In this document: one piece after another, positions 47,448-58,713 of the stretch
How the letters are laid out: each line of letters opens with the position of its first letter
Position numbering within the stretch: position 1 is the first letter of the stretch
Translations under genes and position numbers: made by a program
Origin: Exophiala sp. HKRS030
Lineage: Eukaryota; Ascomycota; Eurotiomycetes; Chaetothyriales; Herpotrichiellaceae
Direction of reading: 5' to 3'
DNA length: 64,000 bases
NCBI GenBank assembly: GCA_023897205.1
Contig: JAHWDD010000006.1
Coordinates: 3,906,001-3,970,000 of the forward strand
The notes under the pieces: generated by a model
Seen by the model: the letters and a program-made list of their open reading frames with translations, nothing else
Database searches by the model: none
What the model was told of the DNA's origin: nothing

Positions 47448-48578
47448 TTGCACGAGCACAGATTTGAGGGCCAAGTACTTGGTAGCAAAGAGTATAGCGA
47501 ACCAACTGAAGATCAGACCGAATCCCAAGAAGACCACCGGACGGAAGAAAATCGAGGTGAAGGAGTAGGCTCACAGGAAAGCTCTGGCCACAGAAAAGAA
47601 CGGGAGTGTGAAGAAGAAGAGGTAGAAGACCAGCAAGAACAATATATCAACCTCGACTATCTCGACCTTGGCTCGCCGTCCTCTCAGTCCATATTTAGCG
47701 AAGCTACCGATTGGAGTCCACCAAAGAGACTTGAACACCCGGATCATAGATCGCAGACACATTGCATGGTTGCGGCACACGAAGAAGCTGGATCCACCAT
47801 AACGAGAGACATGCACCGGTCGAGAACATTCCGCAACGCTTTGTCGCTTCCAAGTCGAGACCTCACAGATTGGGATCGAGACCGCGAATTGCAACTTGAC
47901 ATGGACGCGCCGACGCCGCCACCACATACGACAAGGCTGGCACCGGGTGTGTATATGGATGGCCATGTACAACCAAGCCCACAACCTCATCCGCATCCGC
48001 ATCCACAATCCCATTCATGCCCAAGTCGACTCCCTCTGTGGCTCCAGAGCAGAAAGAGCAAGCGAGATCTCCCTCCTCTCCCGCCATCCACCGCTTCTGC
48101 TCAGCAACATCAATCCCGCAGCCATAGCGCAGCCGAGACCAAGCCTGACATCAACGCTAACGACGATGCCGGCATTGATATGGATCCTGGTGCCAATGCC
48201 CGGCGAGATATCCTCGCCGTCAAAACGTCCCGTGGGCCAATCCAGGAGCACAGCGGCGATGGCAACAGCAACAGCGATGTCAGCGCTGGTTCTGATGGCA
48301 ATGGCAATGGCAATGACACGGCCATAGAACAGAACCACGGTCAAAGTGTGGACGACGACAGAGATACAGAGGAAGTGGTGTACGAGAGCGTGGAGTCTGA
48401 TGAATGCGCAAAAGATGATCATGATGATGATAATGATGCCGCAGTTGCTGTTGTCGTGGACGACGAGGAGAGACGGGTACTTGAGGAATTCGATCGGGCG
48501 GTCAGGTCTGGACAGGGGAGTAGGAGCTGGGCTGTGTACGGTGGGAGGAGGTTTCGTGAGTCGAGATCCGGAGGCTGA
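47448..48578 (+). CDS. Disordered hypothetical open frame downstream of FAR11
   Basis: A 376-codon open frame in the same phase as the end of FAR11, starting 25 nt after its TAG. There is no ATG until 47766 (MVAAHEEAGS). Composition is biased: Glu-rich start, His/Pro alternation (PHPHPHPQSH), then GNGNGNDT and an acidic Asp/Glu tail before RRVLEEFDRAVRSGQG and a closing SRSWAVYGGRRF. The final segment looks less repetitive than the rest. It could be a separate gene with an upstream exon, a C-terminal extension of FAR11 if the stop is a sequence error or is read through, or non-coding. Confidence 0.35.
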   Translation: MHEHRFEGQVLGSKEYSEPTEDQTESQEDHRTEENRGEGVGSQESSGHRKERECEEEEVEDQQEQYINLDYLDLGSPSSQSIFSEATDWSPPKRLEHPDHRSQTHCMVAAHEEAGSTITRDMHRSRTFRNALSLPSRDLTDWDRDRELQLDMDAPTPPPHTTRLAPGVYMDGHVQPSPQPHPHPHPQSHSCPSRLPLWLQSRKSKRDLPPLPPSTASAQQHQSRSHSAAETKPDINANDDAGIDMDPGANARRDILAVKTSRGPIQEHSGDGNSNSDVSAGSDGNGNGNDTAIEQNHGQSVDDDRDTEEVVYESVESDECAKDDHDDDNDAAVAVVVDDEERRVLEEFDRAVRSGQGSRSWAVYGGRRFRESRSGG

Positions 48579-49201
48579 GAGGGGGACAGGGAAAAGGAAA
48601 AGGAGATTGATACTGGAGGATCGTGGTCATGGTCATACTAGTTAGGTGCGAAGAGTCCCGAACAGATTAAGGTGGACAGCGAATCGGGCAGAGATGGTAA
48701 CAGAGCAGGTAAGAGGCAATAGGTAGTAGGTAGTCAGAGACAATACAATACTGATCAGGAATAGTACAAGGATCGCAACAGATTAGATTGCCTTCAGGAT
48801 TTTGTTTTGCTATATCGATATATAACCACAGTGTTCTTGTAGCACAAATTATGGTGAAGAAGGATTGATGGGCAGAGCTGAGTCTGATGGACATATAGAA
48901 GGATGCCTCTCCACTTCTTGGCTGCCGCAGAGTCCTGATATTTGATAGCAGGCTTTGCTTAGGTATCCTGCATGTCCATTGGTAATAGAGTCGAGAAGAA
49001 AAGGGGATATTCGTGAGGTCGTGTGGGTTATGGTGGTTGAAGTGGGGTGTTGGACGTGGCAAATAGACTCGCTACAAGATGATGATTTTGTCGTTCAAGG
49101 ACCGATTGCAATTGGTTGAACCAGATGCTGCCAGCAATGGCCTCAGTGAAGGTATATTGATCGACGGCGTAATATGGAGGTAAAGGATCAGGCGCTGTGA
49201 A
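48579..49201. other. Convergent intergenic region
   Basis: 3' flank of the disordered frame and of ATG33. No gene is seen. Confidence 0.5.
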
Positions 49202-49850
49202 TCAAGCACCATCACCCCAGATGCCCACAACGCCCATGGCGAATCCAACACCGGCAATCCAACTCCGGACTTTCTGAACTCTTCGCTCTCTGGCCATTTC
49301 TGATTCGACCTTTTCGCCATTGATGTGATCCTCGGATTGACCCAGAGGTTCAACCTCGATGAATCCACTGTCTGATCCTGTAGCAGGACTAGCACCTCTC
49401 CGAGTAGTGGAAGGAGACGTAAAGCGTCCTGTTCGACCGCTCACAGTAGGGAACCTCGAAAGTCCGTTATACCAATACTCAACACCTTGACCACCAATGA
49501 AACTGACCAGGGCAGTCCATAGTAGATATGGATGCCTGCCTCTTGGAGAAGCGAGGGTATAGGCGGTGATGAGGGAGAGTGAGGAGATGGAGGCTAGAGT
49601 GAGGATGTGTCGGGTTGATTGTGTCTGAATTGTAGAGAGGGTTCGTGAGGCAATAGAGGCAGATGGGAGTAGGGCTAGCGATGGGAGAGTGATTGTTGTG
49701 AGTGTGTATGATGTGCCCTGTAATTGAGTGTTAGAGGAATAGACAAGCAGGTGGAGAATGACTTTGTGGGTCAGGCGAGGAGAGATGTACCGTCAAGAGC
49801 CCCAGGGATATTGTCCCTACAAACTTGGTGATGCTGATCGGACAAGGCAT
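49202..49850 (-). CDS. ATG33: ATG33-like mitophagy protein
   Basis: Two exons, 49850-49791 and 49717-49202, with a 73-nt intron (GTACAT...CAG), give 191 aa. The N-terminus MPCPISITKFVGTISLGLLT, followed by GTSYTLTTITLPSLALLPSA, forms the first membrane segments and matches the Atg33/Scm4 family. HILTLASISSLSLITAYTLA and HPYLLWTALVSFIGGQGVEY form further helices; a disordered loop and a C-terminal helix (IAGVGFAMGVVGIWGDG) close it. Atg33 is a mitochondrial outer-membrane protein needed for stationary-phase mitophagy in yeast. The first exon is needed to complete the first helix. No frameshift is seen. Confidence 0.87.
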
Positions 49851-51337
49851 TGTTGGCGATATGGAAGAATGAATGCTGGGTGGCGGAGAATGGGTTTGAT
49901 AGTGGGCGGGAGGAGTGGCGGAGAACAGGGAGAAAATCAGCCGGAGATAGAATGGGATGGGGTGTGTTGAGGAAGAGAGGAGCTGTAGCGAGTTGTTATC
50001 GTGTCAAAGTACAAGTCGAGAGGTAGATAGCTTTCGAAGATTGTTGCCTGAGTGTAGAAAGAAGTTGGTGTAGTCGTGGTGGATGACGATGGAAGTGAGT
50101 GGTGAGTGCGGAGGAGCAAGGCAAGGCAAAGTGTAAAGGCAAGGGACGGCGTCAGTTATCGGAGTCGGCGCTATGCCGTTCCAGTCGTTTGGGGAGGGAG
50201 TAGGGATACCTAGTAGTTGGGTGCGTTCAACGAGTGATTACGGGAGTAGGGACGACGGAGCAGAGGACGGAGGAGAGGAACAGAGGAGCAGAGCGGTAGA
50301 GGACGTGGGGCGTGGCCATGGGGTGCGATGGCTCCCTGGTGCCTGGGACAATGGACAAGAGGGGCGCCAATGGGCTTGCGTGAGGTACCTGCCAGGTGCC
50401 TACCAATGACCCCGAGTCCTTACTCCGTACACCAAAATGCTCCCAATTGGATTGGTTCTTGGATTACATAAGCCACGGGACTTCCACGTTCTGTGAACAC
50501 ATTGAGAAAAGTTGGAAGGTGCAGCCCTTGGTCAAATTGGATGGTTAAGAGCAAATACCTAGTATGTGGCAAGTACTGTACTTAGCGAACTCACCTAGCA
50601 CCTTCCCCTCCTCCGTAATTTGGACTTGTTGCTTTGTATGTGGAAGGAAGGCACGGATGTTGCTGGAGCTGCTCCTCTTTATCAAGTCTTCAATAATCAA
50701 CGTCCTTTTTCTTCCATTAATCAACTAGATCGTCCATCACAACAACATGACTCGATCCTACTACATCGTAATGTTCGAGACACACAGCTTCGGTCGTTGA
50801 CTATTGATACCACCCGAGGTAGGTCATTACCAGCTTTAGTTCATGGTCGATTCGACAATTCCATACTTACTTTTGACAGCAATGGTAAACTCTGAACCCA
50901 TTACCCACTATGACCAAAGCGTCAATCGACAAGAACCATCACCATACTGCCAATGGCGCCAACGCTCCAAATGCCGAGGCATCTTCCCCCACTATCAAGT
51001 ACCAGTGTCGGTAATACCACGCTACCAGGTACAGGCTGACAACACCCTTCCCGCTTGCTAGACCTCCATACCCCAGAACATCCTTTCTCCACGCCGACAT
51101 CAACATTACGGCCGAACTGCCTCCTTCGCTCCCTCTCTCGATCACTATACATAAATCCTTCCCAGCACATCTGACTTCAGTCCGCTCTTTCCTCCCTCAG
51201 CCTCCTAAAACAACATCTCTTGTCAATAATTGTCTCTCACTTCCTTCCTCTCGATCCTTCTGATCCGGTCGACCTCGCTGCCGTTTCCCTCGTACTAATA
51301 CATTTAAACGCCCTCGACCTCTATCTCGCGATTCAAT
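49851..51337. other. Divergent intergenic region
   Basis: Upstream of ATG33 and of the dienoyl-CoA reductase gene. Contains GTGAGGTACCTGCCAGGTGC and TACTCCGTAC stretches near 50380-50430. A 33-codon frame near 50910 (MTKASIDKNHHHTANG) and a 17-codon frame at about 50749 (MTRSYYIVMF) could be upstream open frames. No larger gene is supported. Confidence 0.5.
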
Positions 51338-52360
51338 ATGCCTCTCCCTAAACATGAATATCTTTCCGAAGTCTGGAAGGACGACATTTTCAAAGGCAAG
51401 GTCGTCTTTTGTACTGGAGGCAATGGCTCCATCTGCTCCGCTCAGGTCCGCGCACTCGTCCATCTCGGAGCCGATGCCTGTATAGTCGGCCGCAACCTGG
51501 AAAAGACAGAACGAGTTGCAAAAGATATTGCCACTGCCAGACCTGGTAGCAGGGTCATCGGTATTGGCAATATCGATGTGCGTGATGTCGAGGCTCTACG
51601 TAAAGGGGTCGACAGAACGGTCAAGGAACTTGGTGGCATTGATTTCTTGATGTAAATACAAAGTATAACCTTCCCTCTATGTCCATCTCACTGACCTCAA
51701 AATCACAGTGCTGGCGCCGCAGGCAATTTTCTTGTTCCCCTGTCACAACTCTCCGAAAATGCTTTCAAGACTGTCATTGATATCGACATTCTCGGTAGTT
51801 ACAACATTACGAAGCTTGTTCTCCCTCATCTTGTCGCCTCCGCAAAGAAGCATAACTCTTTTTCTACTCTGCCTCACACTCCAACCTCAGGACCCGGCGG
51901 TCGCATCATCTACGTCTCTGCCACAATACACTACACTGGTCTTCCACTTCAGACCCACGTTAGTGTCGCCAAAGCCGGTATTGATGCTCTATCGGCCAAT
52001 GTCGCCATTGAGTATGGTCCTCTTGGTTTGACCTCCAACATCATCGCACCCGGTCCCATCGGCAATACCGAAGGGATGGACCGACTATCCAAGAAAATCG
52101 AGCCTGGTACCACTCCCGGTCGACAAATTCCCGTCGGTAGATGGGGCAAGGTGAAGGAGATTGCAGATGCCACAGTCTATCTTTTCAGTGACGCTGGCAA
52201 TTATGTCTCGGCTGATAATCTCGTTGTTGATGGTGGCGCTTGGAGGATTGGCGCTGTAAACCCAGGAAGTGATTTCAAATATCCCGACTTTCTGCTCAGC
52301 GGTGAAGAGGTCACAGGTGTTGCTGGTGGGAAGAAGTCCAAGGCGTCGGCGAAACTATGA
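51338..52360 (+). CDS. SPS19: Peroxisomal 2,4-dienoyl-CoA reductase (SDR)
   Basis: Exons 51338-51651 and 51709-52360 (57-nt intron); 321 aa starting MPLPKHEYLSEVWKDDIFKG. The Rossmann motif is FCTGGNGSICSAQVRAL, followed by GADACIVGRNLEKTE (NADPH-type basic residues), NIDVRDVEAL and AGAAGNFLVPLSQLS. The active region lacks the classical SDR Tyr and reads SATIHYTGLPLQTHVSVAKAG, as in DECR2/Sps19 enzymes, then APGPIGNTEGMDRL. The C-terminus is AKL, a peroxisomal PTS1 signal. The enzyme reduces 2,4-dienoyl-CoA so that polyunsaturated fatty acids with even-numbered double bonds enter beta-oxidation. The start is 11 residues before the DDIFKGKV motif and looks complete. Confidence 0.93.
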
Positions 52361-53293
52361 TGCGCACGTTTTCCATGAGTCCAGTATCTGACATGAATAA
52401 TGGTGCGGGGCGATTTCTAGAATCTCGTTTAAAATAAGCTTTGTGCACGTAAATATCTTTCGGCCAGGAAGATGGTGTCAAGCGATAGCCTGCTTTACGT
52501 CTTTCTATATACATGCTCGGCGTTGGACTGGTTCCAAAATCTGGGCTATGGGGTTATCTAGCGTCCAATCATAGATTCAAGAGATTTCATCTTTCGACTT
52601 CAAAGTATCTGTCATGCACCTAGCCATTTTTCGACTCTGTACAAGATTCTCTCCACCACTTCTCTTCAAGTAGACACCCCTTAGGGCCCCAATCTGTCTT
52701 TCATAACCTTGACCCGATCGCACCACTATTTAATCGGCTTTCAAGCAGCACACACACACACACACACACTCTCTCTCTCTCTCTCTCTCTCTCGTTCGTC
52801 GACCTTGGGCTTCTCAGGTCACTTTCCTACAGTCGGGGGAGCCCCAACTACCGTAAACTCTAACTAGCAGGCCGAATTGACTTGTCGAGTCGATTGGCGG
52901 GTTGCACATGGACGCATAAATGGAGGCCAGCAGCTAGGCGTCGGATCCAGCCATTCAAACCGCCGCAGGGCTTGGTTCTTTGTTGGACACGGGCCAGGCC
53001 ATCCATACACGGGACATCAGCTGAGTTCTGTTTTCTGGAAGATTCTGTCATGCGCTGGTAAACGAAGCCAGAGCCTCTGATGTAGCTAGGGTCTTGTCAT
53101 GGTTGGAGCATGCTGGTGGAAGAGAAGATTTCGTTCTGCTGATATGATTCGTTCTGACATAGGGACTGTTGGTATTGCGTCGGGGTTGAAGACGACGTGA
53201 CTAAAATGCGTTGTTTGGTCGTAGCTGTGGTTGTGCCTCGTCTTCTCATGGGATATCATCGGCAACTCGTCTTGTCTCGTGTCCGGGAGGGAT
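52361..53293. repeat. Intergenic region with a compound CA/CT microsatellite
   Basis: About 22 nt of CA repeats (52748-52769) run directly into about 24 nt of CT repeats (52769-52793). No gene is seen on either side within the spacer. Confidence 0.8.
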
Positions 53294-55192
53294 TCAACCG
53301 GGATATCCTGCAAACTTGACCCCTCCAACGCCCATAGGAATACTCCTAGGCACGGGCGCCATGATGGGCGGGCCGTGTGGCGACACGGTATACGCTACCG
53401 GCGGCGTGCCCAGGCCTGTAGCCGACGATGACGACGCCGGCGTCATGTTGATCTCGGATCCGTCCTGTATGCTCGGGCTATAGTCGGTGAACATGAGTCC
53501 AGATCGTTGGCCAGGACTACCTCCTGCTTGATGCGATGGGTGGCCTGTCGGCGGTGCGGCAAAGTTGAAGTATCCACCGCCGACGCCGTTGCTGCCGAAT
53601 TGTGTGTGCAACCCAGATGGGGGAGGTGTTGGTGTGGGGATGTTGTCTGTTGCGCCGGCGTAGCCTTGTTTGATGGTGATTGGCATAGGCATAGTGAGTG
53701 GGCTGAGCGGGCCAGAGGCCGTAGATGCCATGCTAGGTAGGTTCTCGGAGACTTTGGCCAGGAGCAGTGGGAGGTATCGCGAGGCACCACCGCGAAGCTG
53801 CGAGATTAGGTTGACTAGTTGATTGAGGTACTCGGTGGGTTGTTGTTCGGGACTCGACCTGGAGCCCGGATGGTGGTCGATCGGCACGCATGCAATCACG
53901 TCGGTTAGCGTGCATGCGATGTCGAAGAGCTTCTCGATCAGGCCGACCCCGTGTACTTCCATAGACGATAGTGACAGTTCTGAGATATCTTTGAGCAGGT
54001 CTCGCGCCACTTCAATCGGGTATTTAAAGGTCATGGAGCTGTCACGTGAGCTGGATGACAGGTAGCCGTTGGTGATGGACAATTGCCACACCATGATGCG
54101 CAACCAGTGCTGGGTGATTTTGACGTCGGCTACTTGGCTCTCAGTGGTCTTGAGTTCTGGAGGAATGGCATCGGTTAGTTGTTGCTGTAATCGTGAGAGC
54201 CAGGAAGTTGAGCATTCGCTCTTGGCTTTATTCCACAAGGCCATGAATTCGTCGTCGATGCATCGAAATAGGTTTAACAGATAGATTGTGCCGGATATGA
54301 CATCTTCTTCATCTGGATCTTGTGCCGTGGGAAGCTCAATGGTCGGGTGGAGACTCAGAGGTCGATGTCTTTCCATGGCATACGCTCGTTCCGTCACCAG
54401 TAATAGCCAGTACGTGCGTCGACTGTAGATACTTTCGGTCGCATCCCCAGTGAGATACGTCGCTTCTTCGTGTAATGCCATAAGTTGGACCAATGTTGCC
54501 GCTTCACGAAGATGGAACCAGCAGACGTTCTGTTTTTCTAATGTGAAATAACAACTAAAGAGGAAGAAGGATATCTGGACTGAGCTCAACGTCGGATTCT
54601 CCACATAGTCGATAGTCTTTCGAACGCGCAAGATGTCGTCCAGGAGCATGTTGGCGTAGCCGTAGCGATTCTGTGGCGGTTCACCTTCGTAGTGACCTCC
54701 TGGTGCCACGGTCAGATTCATGCCGGGCTGTACCATGACGAATGCGCACAAAGCGGCGGCGAGACAATAGATCTCCGGGTTCACGGTAAGCTGAGTTGTG
54801 ATGGTCTCGGAGAGTCGTTCTCGATTTAATATCCATGCTGTGGTGGACATGTTGTTGAAATAAAAGTCGAGACAGTTGTCGATGGTTTGCTGAGATAGCA
54901 AGGCCGTATTGCGCGAATACGGCGGCGAGATAGGAGAGCTGTTAAAGTCAAAGGATTTCTGATCATGCTGAATTGTCGGAGTCGATTGTGGAGAGGTAGA
55001 CTTTTGTTGAGTAACTCGAATCTCAGAGATGACCTTAGCTCGGGAGCCTTTGGGACCCTTTTTCTGAGGAATGGCAAGATAGGTACATTGCAGACTTGCT
55101 TGACCACAATTGTTACATGGTAAGCCTCCTGAGCACCGCACTTTTCTCCTGTGGCAGGCGTCACAAGCCTTTTTGACCGGTGGTGTGGTCAT
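53294..55192 (-). CDS. Zn2Cys6 transcription factor with fungal-specific domain
   Basis: Single exon, 632 aa. The N-terminal cluster has Cys 10, 13, 20, 26, 29 and 36 (KKACDACHRRKVRCSGGLPC, NNCGQASLQC). It is followed by a basic linker, IPQKKGPKGSRAKVISEIR, seen in AmyR/maltose-type and related sugar regulators. The middle homology region includes FFLFSCYFTLEKQNVCWFHL, ATLVQLMALHEEATYL and RRTYWLLLVTERAYAMERHR. The C-terminus is Gly/Pro/Ser-rich and disordered. The linker suggests, but does not prove, a role in carbohydrate utilisation; no sugar-metabolism cluster adjoins it. The start is fixed by the cluster position. Confidence 0.9.
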   Translation of the reverse strand: MTTPPVKKACDACHRRKVRCSGGLPCNNCGQASLQCTYLAIPQKKGPKGSRAKVISEIRVTQQKSTSPQSTPTIQHDQKSFDFNSSPISPPYSRNTALLSQQTIDNCLDFYFNNMSTTAWILNRERLSETITTQLTVNPEIYCLAAALCAFVMVQPGMNLTVAPGGHYEGEPPQNRYGYANMLLDDILRVRKTIDYVENPTLSSVQISFFLFSCYFTLEKQNVCWFHLREAATLVQLMALHEEATYLTGDATESIYSRRTYWLLLVTERAYAMERHRPLSLHPTIELPTAQDPDEEDVISGTIYLLNLFRCIDDEFMALWNKAKSECSTSWLSRLQQQLTDAIPPELKTTESQVADVKITQHWLRIMVWQLSITNGYLSSSSRDSSMTFKYPIEVARDLLKDISELSLSSMEVHGVGLIEKLFDIACTLTDVIACVPIDHHPGSRSSPEQQPTEYLNQLVNLISQLRGGASRYLPLLLAKVSENLPSMASTASGPLSPLTMPMPITIKQGYAGATDNIPTPTPPPSGLHTQFGSNGVGGGYFNFAAPPTGHPSHQAGGSPGQRSGLMFTDYSPSIQDGSEINMTPASSSSATGLGTPPVAYTVSPHGPPIMAPVPRSIPMGVGGVKFAGYPG

Positions 55193-56385
55193 GATGCCCC
55201 AGTGTAGGCGAGCGGAATTCCTGGTGTTGGGATGTGATACTCTGGGGAGCTCATTTGTCTTCCGTCGAAATGCGGGGGAATTTCCTTAAGCTTGCATCGA
55301 GCCCAAGAAATTTGATGATAGCCGCATTGACATAGCAAGAGGAGCGGACCGTATCTTCAAGGCCGGCAGACGAGGGAAATACCAGTATCGCTCAGACGCA
55401 TCCAACGACCGGCCGTGTCAGTCATGGAACAAGGGGAAAATGTTCAAAGAATGAATTTGGCAAGTTGAAGGTAGATTCTCGGGCCTCTGGGGTGGCTAGG
55501 GTGGTCGTGGGTGGTGTTGGTGCAATACTGACACTGTTCAGCCTCTTGGCCCTCAGGCTCGGCTTCATAGGCCCAAGTTGAGTTTGGCAGAGAAAGAGAG
55601 GAAAATCGATGATCTGAGCAAAGACAAAGCCTCAAAGTCGATTGGGGGTCTGGGCTCTCACTGGCTCTCGCTGGCTCTTACACTCTGACTCTGAGTTTTT
55701 GCCCTCGCCCCCAGCAACCCCTCGGAACCTGCTTCTGGCATAGCATTGAACTTTGACACAGACCTTGTGGCGGGAACGTGGGTTCTGGCATCCATGGATG
55801 GCAATGTCGTGCCCTCATGCTATTTGAAATGTCGGCTGGGGTATGATGGGATCAATACGTGTACGTTCATTTGCCTGGTTGTTGTATCTGATCAATCAAT
55901 ACATGGGCAATCCACGAGTTGCTGGTGATTTATTGTGGGCAACTACGACTGCCGGGTTCTTGGCTTCGACGCACGAGTCAACCGGACACGTGATATTAGA
56001 ATCCTGGTCTCAGGGTCCAGATTCACTGTTCCACTGGCACAAAGCTCTCTATGATAGAGTCTCAACAACATGCAATTATCATTCAAGGAGTTCGTCCATC
56101 AAGGCTCAGACAATCAACCGGTCTAGATCTTCATCTTTTAGAAGGGTTTCCCATTCGAGATTTTGATCCGTACCCTCCGACGATCATTTGTTAGACGTTC
56201 TGATCGTCATCACAAAACAAGCCTCTTCCTTATGGTCGAAGAGGTTGCTCGTCGAGCTATCCCTGCCGAGTAGCAGCTGTCGGCATAGACGAACTCGAAC
56301 CAGCCGCGAGAGACATGTCTTCAGAGCTTCGTGCCGTTCCAAAATGGACCACACCACCATCTAGCGCAGGCACCTTTCAGGCACT
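55193..56385. other. Intergenic, no gene seen
   Basis: Upstream of the Zn2Cys6 factor and downstream of the capping-protein gene. Short frames at 55843-56166 have no recognisable content. Confidence 0.5.
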
Positions 56386-57346
56386 TCATTTCCCTCCCAT
56401 GCTAGAAATCACATCCCTCTGCGCTTGTCGTTCACGGTTCACTCCAGTCAGTGGTGCCACACTCCGTAAGTCACCCACGACGTCCTTGGCTTTGCCGAAA
56501 TACACCTCTTGCAACATATTCCTCATCTTGCCTTCCATGTCTTCCACCAAACGGCCTGCGTTGACCACATGCCCACCATCCTTGCCCTGTGCTCCGATGC
56601 TTTCGACCACAAGATCCGCTTCGACCTGCCTGGTCATGCTGCCAGCTAGATTCAAAGAGCCCACAGACTCGTTTTGCCGTCCCAGATGCAGAATGACCGT
56701 GCTTGTCAGCTTGTAGTGACAGGTCCGTCCAGTTCCTCTCCTCTCGTCAACCTCGAACACGTGGATGCTATCCCAACCGGCTTCTTTATTGACATTCTTC
56801 TTCAGTAAGACGACCCCGGCAAATCCATCATCTTGATCCCATAAGTAAACACTGCCTGTGCCACCTTCATAGTATAGCTGCCTGTAGACTTCAAACGCTG
56901 CGTTGGCTTCGATCTCCATATTCCGTACCCGATCACTCTGATATGTCGCATCGTCTAGAGGGGGATCGAATTCATTGCTGAAGGGACTTCGATAAGAGTC
57001 GCCGTCTCGATTGTAGTCGCACAATAAGTAATCCCGACCTGTCTGCTTGCATCGTGCAGAGGTGAGTGGCTGATCTACCGACGAGAGAAGGTCTTCTTCA
57101 AGGTTGGGGACGAGTGCTGTGATTGCTTTGAGATTGTCGGCAACGGAAAGAGGTGATAATCGCCTTAGTAGATCTCTGCAATTGCCATGTCAGTGGACAC
57201 TCACATCCGGTCGAACTACTCTCCATCTTCTGCAGGACTTTTCTGCCTGGAAAATGGGGATTCCCTGTGGCCATTTGGGGTTGGGTGCAGAACTTGAGAA
57301 GGACAGGCACCTACAATGCTGCGTCGAACTGGACATCATCTGCCAT
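56386..57346 (-). CDS. CAP2: F-actin-capping protein beta subunit
   Basis: Exons 57346-57315 and 57175-56386 around a 139-nt intron, with the codon TT|A split; 273 aa. It starts MADDVQFDAALDLLRRL and continues SVADNLKAITALVPNLEEDL, LTSARCKQTGRDYLLCDYNR, GDSYRSPFSNEFDPPLDDA and GFAGVVLLKKNVN, the unmistakable CapZ-beta sequence. The alpha/beta heterodimer caps barbed ends of actin filaments in cortical patches. Length fits the family (about 270-290 aa). No frameshift is present. Confidence 0.95.
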
Positions 57347-57757
57347 TATGTACTGATCTTGTGGAAATTCAACTCGCTGGCAGCGCTCAAGAAAACAGTA
57401 CACGAAATGGTGCAAATCAATTGTTGTTGTCCGCGTTCTCTCCGTCAGCGTTGTCAATGGCCAGTTTCCTTGAATCTGTCGGGTACCGGCGCGGAGAGGG
57501 GATGGCGCCAAGGCCCGAGGGGCCCTTCCTGGTCGCGGGGCACCAACTCATTGCGAAACGATAATAAATATTGACATTCTTCTGGGACGTACATACAGTA
57601 AAGCTCACTCTCCATATTCAATGATACTAACATATGTGACTTATGAGTAAAGCCATCTTCAGAGACAGACGAGCTCACCTTCCACATGATTTGTACTGGA
57701 GGTGCTGAATGGATCACTAGCCTACGAAGACTTGCAAGTACTGTACAAAGTTAATTC
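57347..57757. other. Short spacer
   Basis: Upstream of the capping-protein gene and downstream of the F-box-like gene, both on the minus strand. No gene is seen. Confidence 0.5.
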
Positions 57758-58713
57758 TCATTCGTCTTCCATGAGGACAGACGACGCCTTCCAGGTCATA
57801 TTGACAACATAGTAAGTGCGCTTTGGCTGTGTATCGGGTGCGAGACTGGATCGCAGCAGATGCGTATCATCTTGAAGAACCTTTAAACCCTCCCAAGTCC
57901 ATTCGTTCAGAGTCCCCGTCCATATCAGGACCAAGCCGTCGCGAAGGGGAAATCTCCAGTGCTTTGCTCGTTCAACAACTGTCTCGAGTTGGTTCTTTTT
58001 CAAGACATCGGTTTCCAACTCCAGCTCGAATTCCTTTAGGCCGTTGACCTGACACACAAGACCTCCCCACGTGTCAGGTGTCATATGTTGACGGAGGAAT
58101 GTCAGGCTTGGTCTTAGTGTCTCACCCAGCATCTGTTGGCATGAGGTTCTCTGTGTTCGCCAGGGACAGATTCCCAGGCGATCACTGGATGCTGGAGGTG
58201 ACTCCCATGACCACCAATCTGCATGTCGTAGAGTTATGGTAAGTCGCCTCGTGGGACAGCTGATTGACTCCAGGTCACCTCTAGTCCCAACGGATTCTAG
58301 GTAAAACTGTTGTGCAAACACTCGGACATTGCGCACAGCAGTCTTCTGCGCAGAGGTCAACCGAGAATAAAACAATGACCATCTGGCAGTATGGGGCTAG
58401 TCTTGCCGACGCTTTTCCATGGGCCGTTGAAAAGCCAAAAGACGTGCTCATTCACGGATACGGGGAGGGTTCGGGCCTCTAAGTAAATACGTCTGCAGGT
58501 CAGTAGCAGGGCGATGTCTATTCGTCTGTGACAGTGGAAGCCCGGTCGATAGAATTTGCGATCTTGCCGATATGGCTTTGACTGGTCGTAGTCGGCTACA
58601 AGGACAAACTCAAAAATGCGATACCTGACTTCATACGGAAGTGTGCCGAATAAGGGGCTGCTCAACTGTTCAAGCCCAAAGTCCGAAGATTGCGGAACCG
58701 TGGCCATTTCCAT
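57758..58713 (-). CDS. F-box-like / DUF7730-type protein, frameshifted
   Basis: About 318 aa starting MEMATVPQSSDFGLEQL; an upstream ATG at 58797 is a less likely start. The N-terminal half reads LFGTLPYEVRYRIFEFVLV, then IDIALLLTCRRIYLEARTLP and NEHVFWLFNGPWKS, the pattern of an F-box-like family expanded in Pezizomycotina. The second half resumes FYSRLTSAQKTAVRNVRVFA and QQFYLESVG. One base is missing near 58366-58378, between HC and FYSRL, so the literal sequence has two partial frames. The second half lacks a known catalytic signature. Ubiquitin-ligase function is only inferred from F-box-like similarity. Confidence 0.72.
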
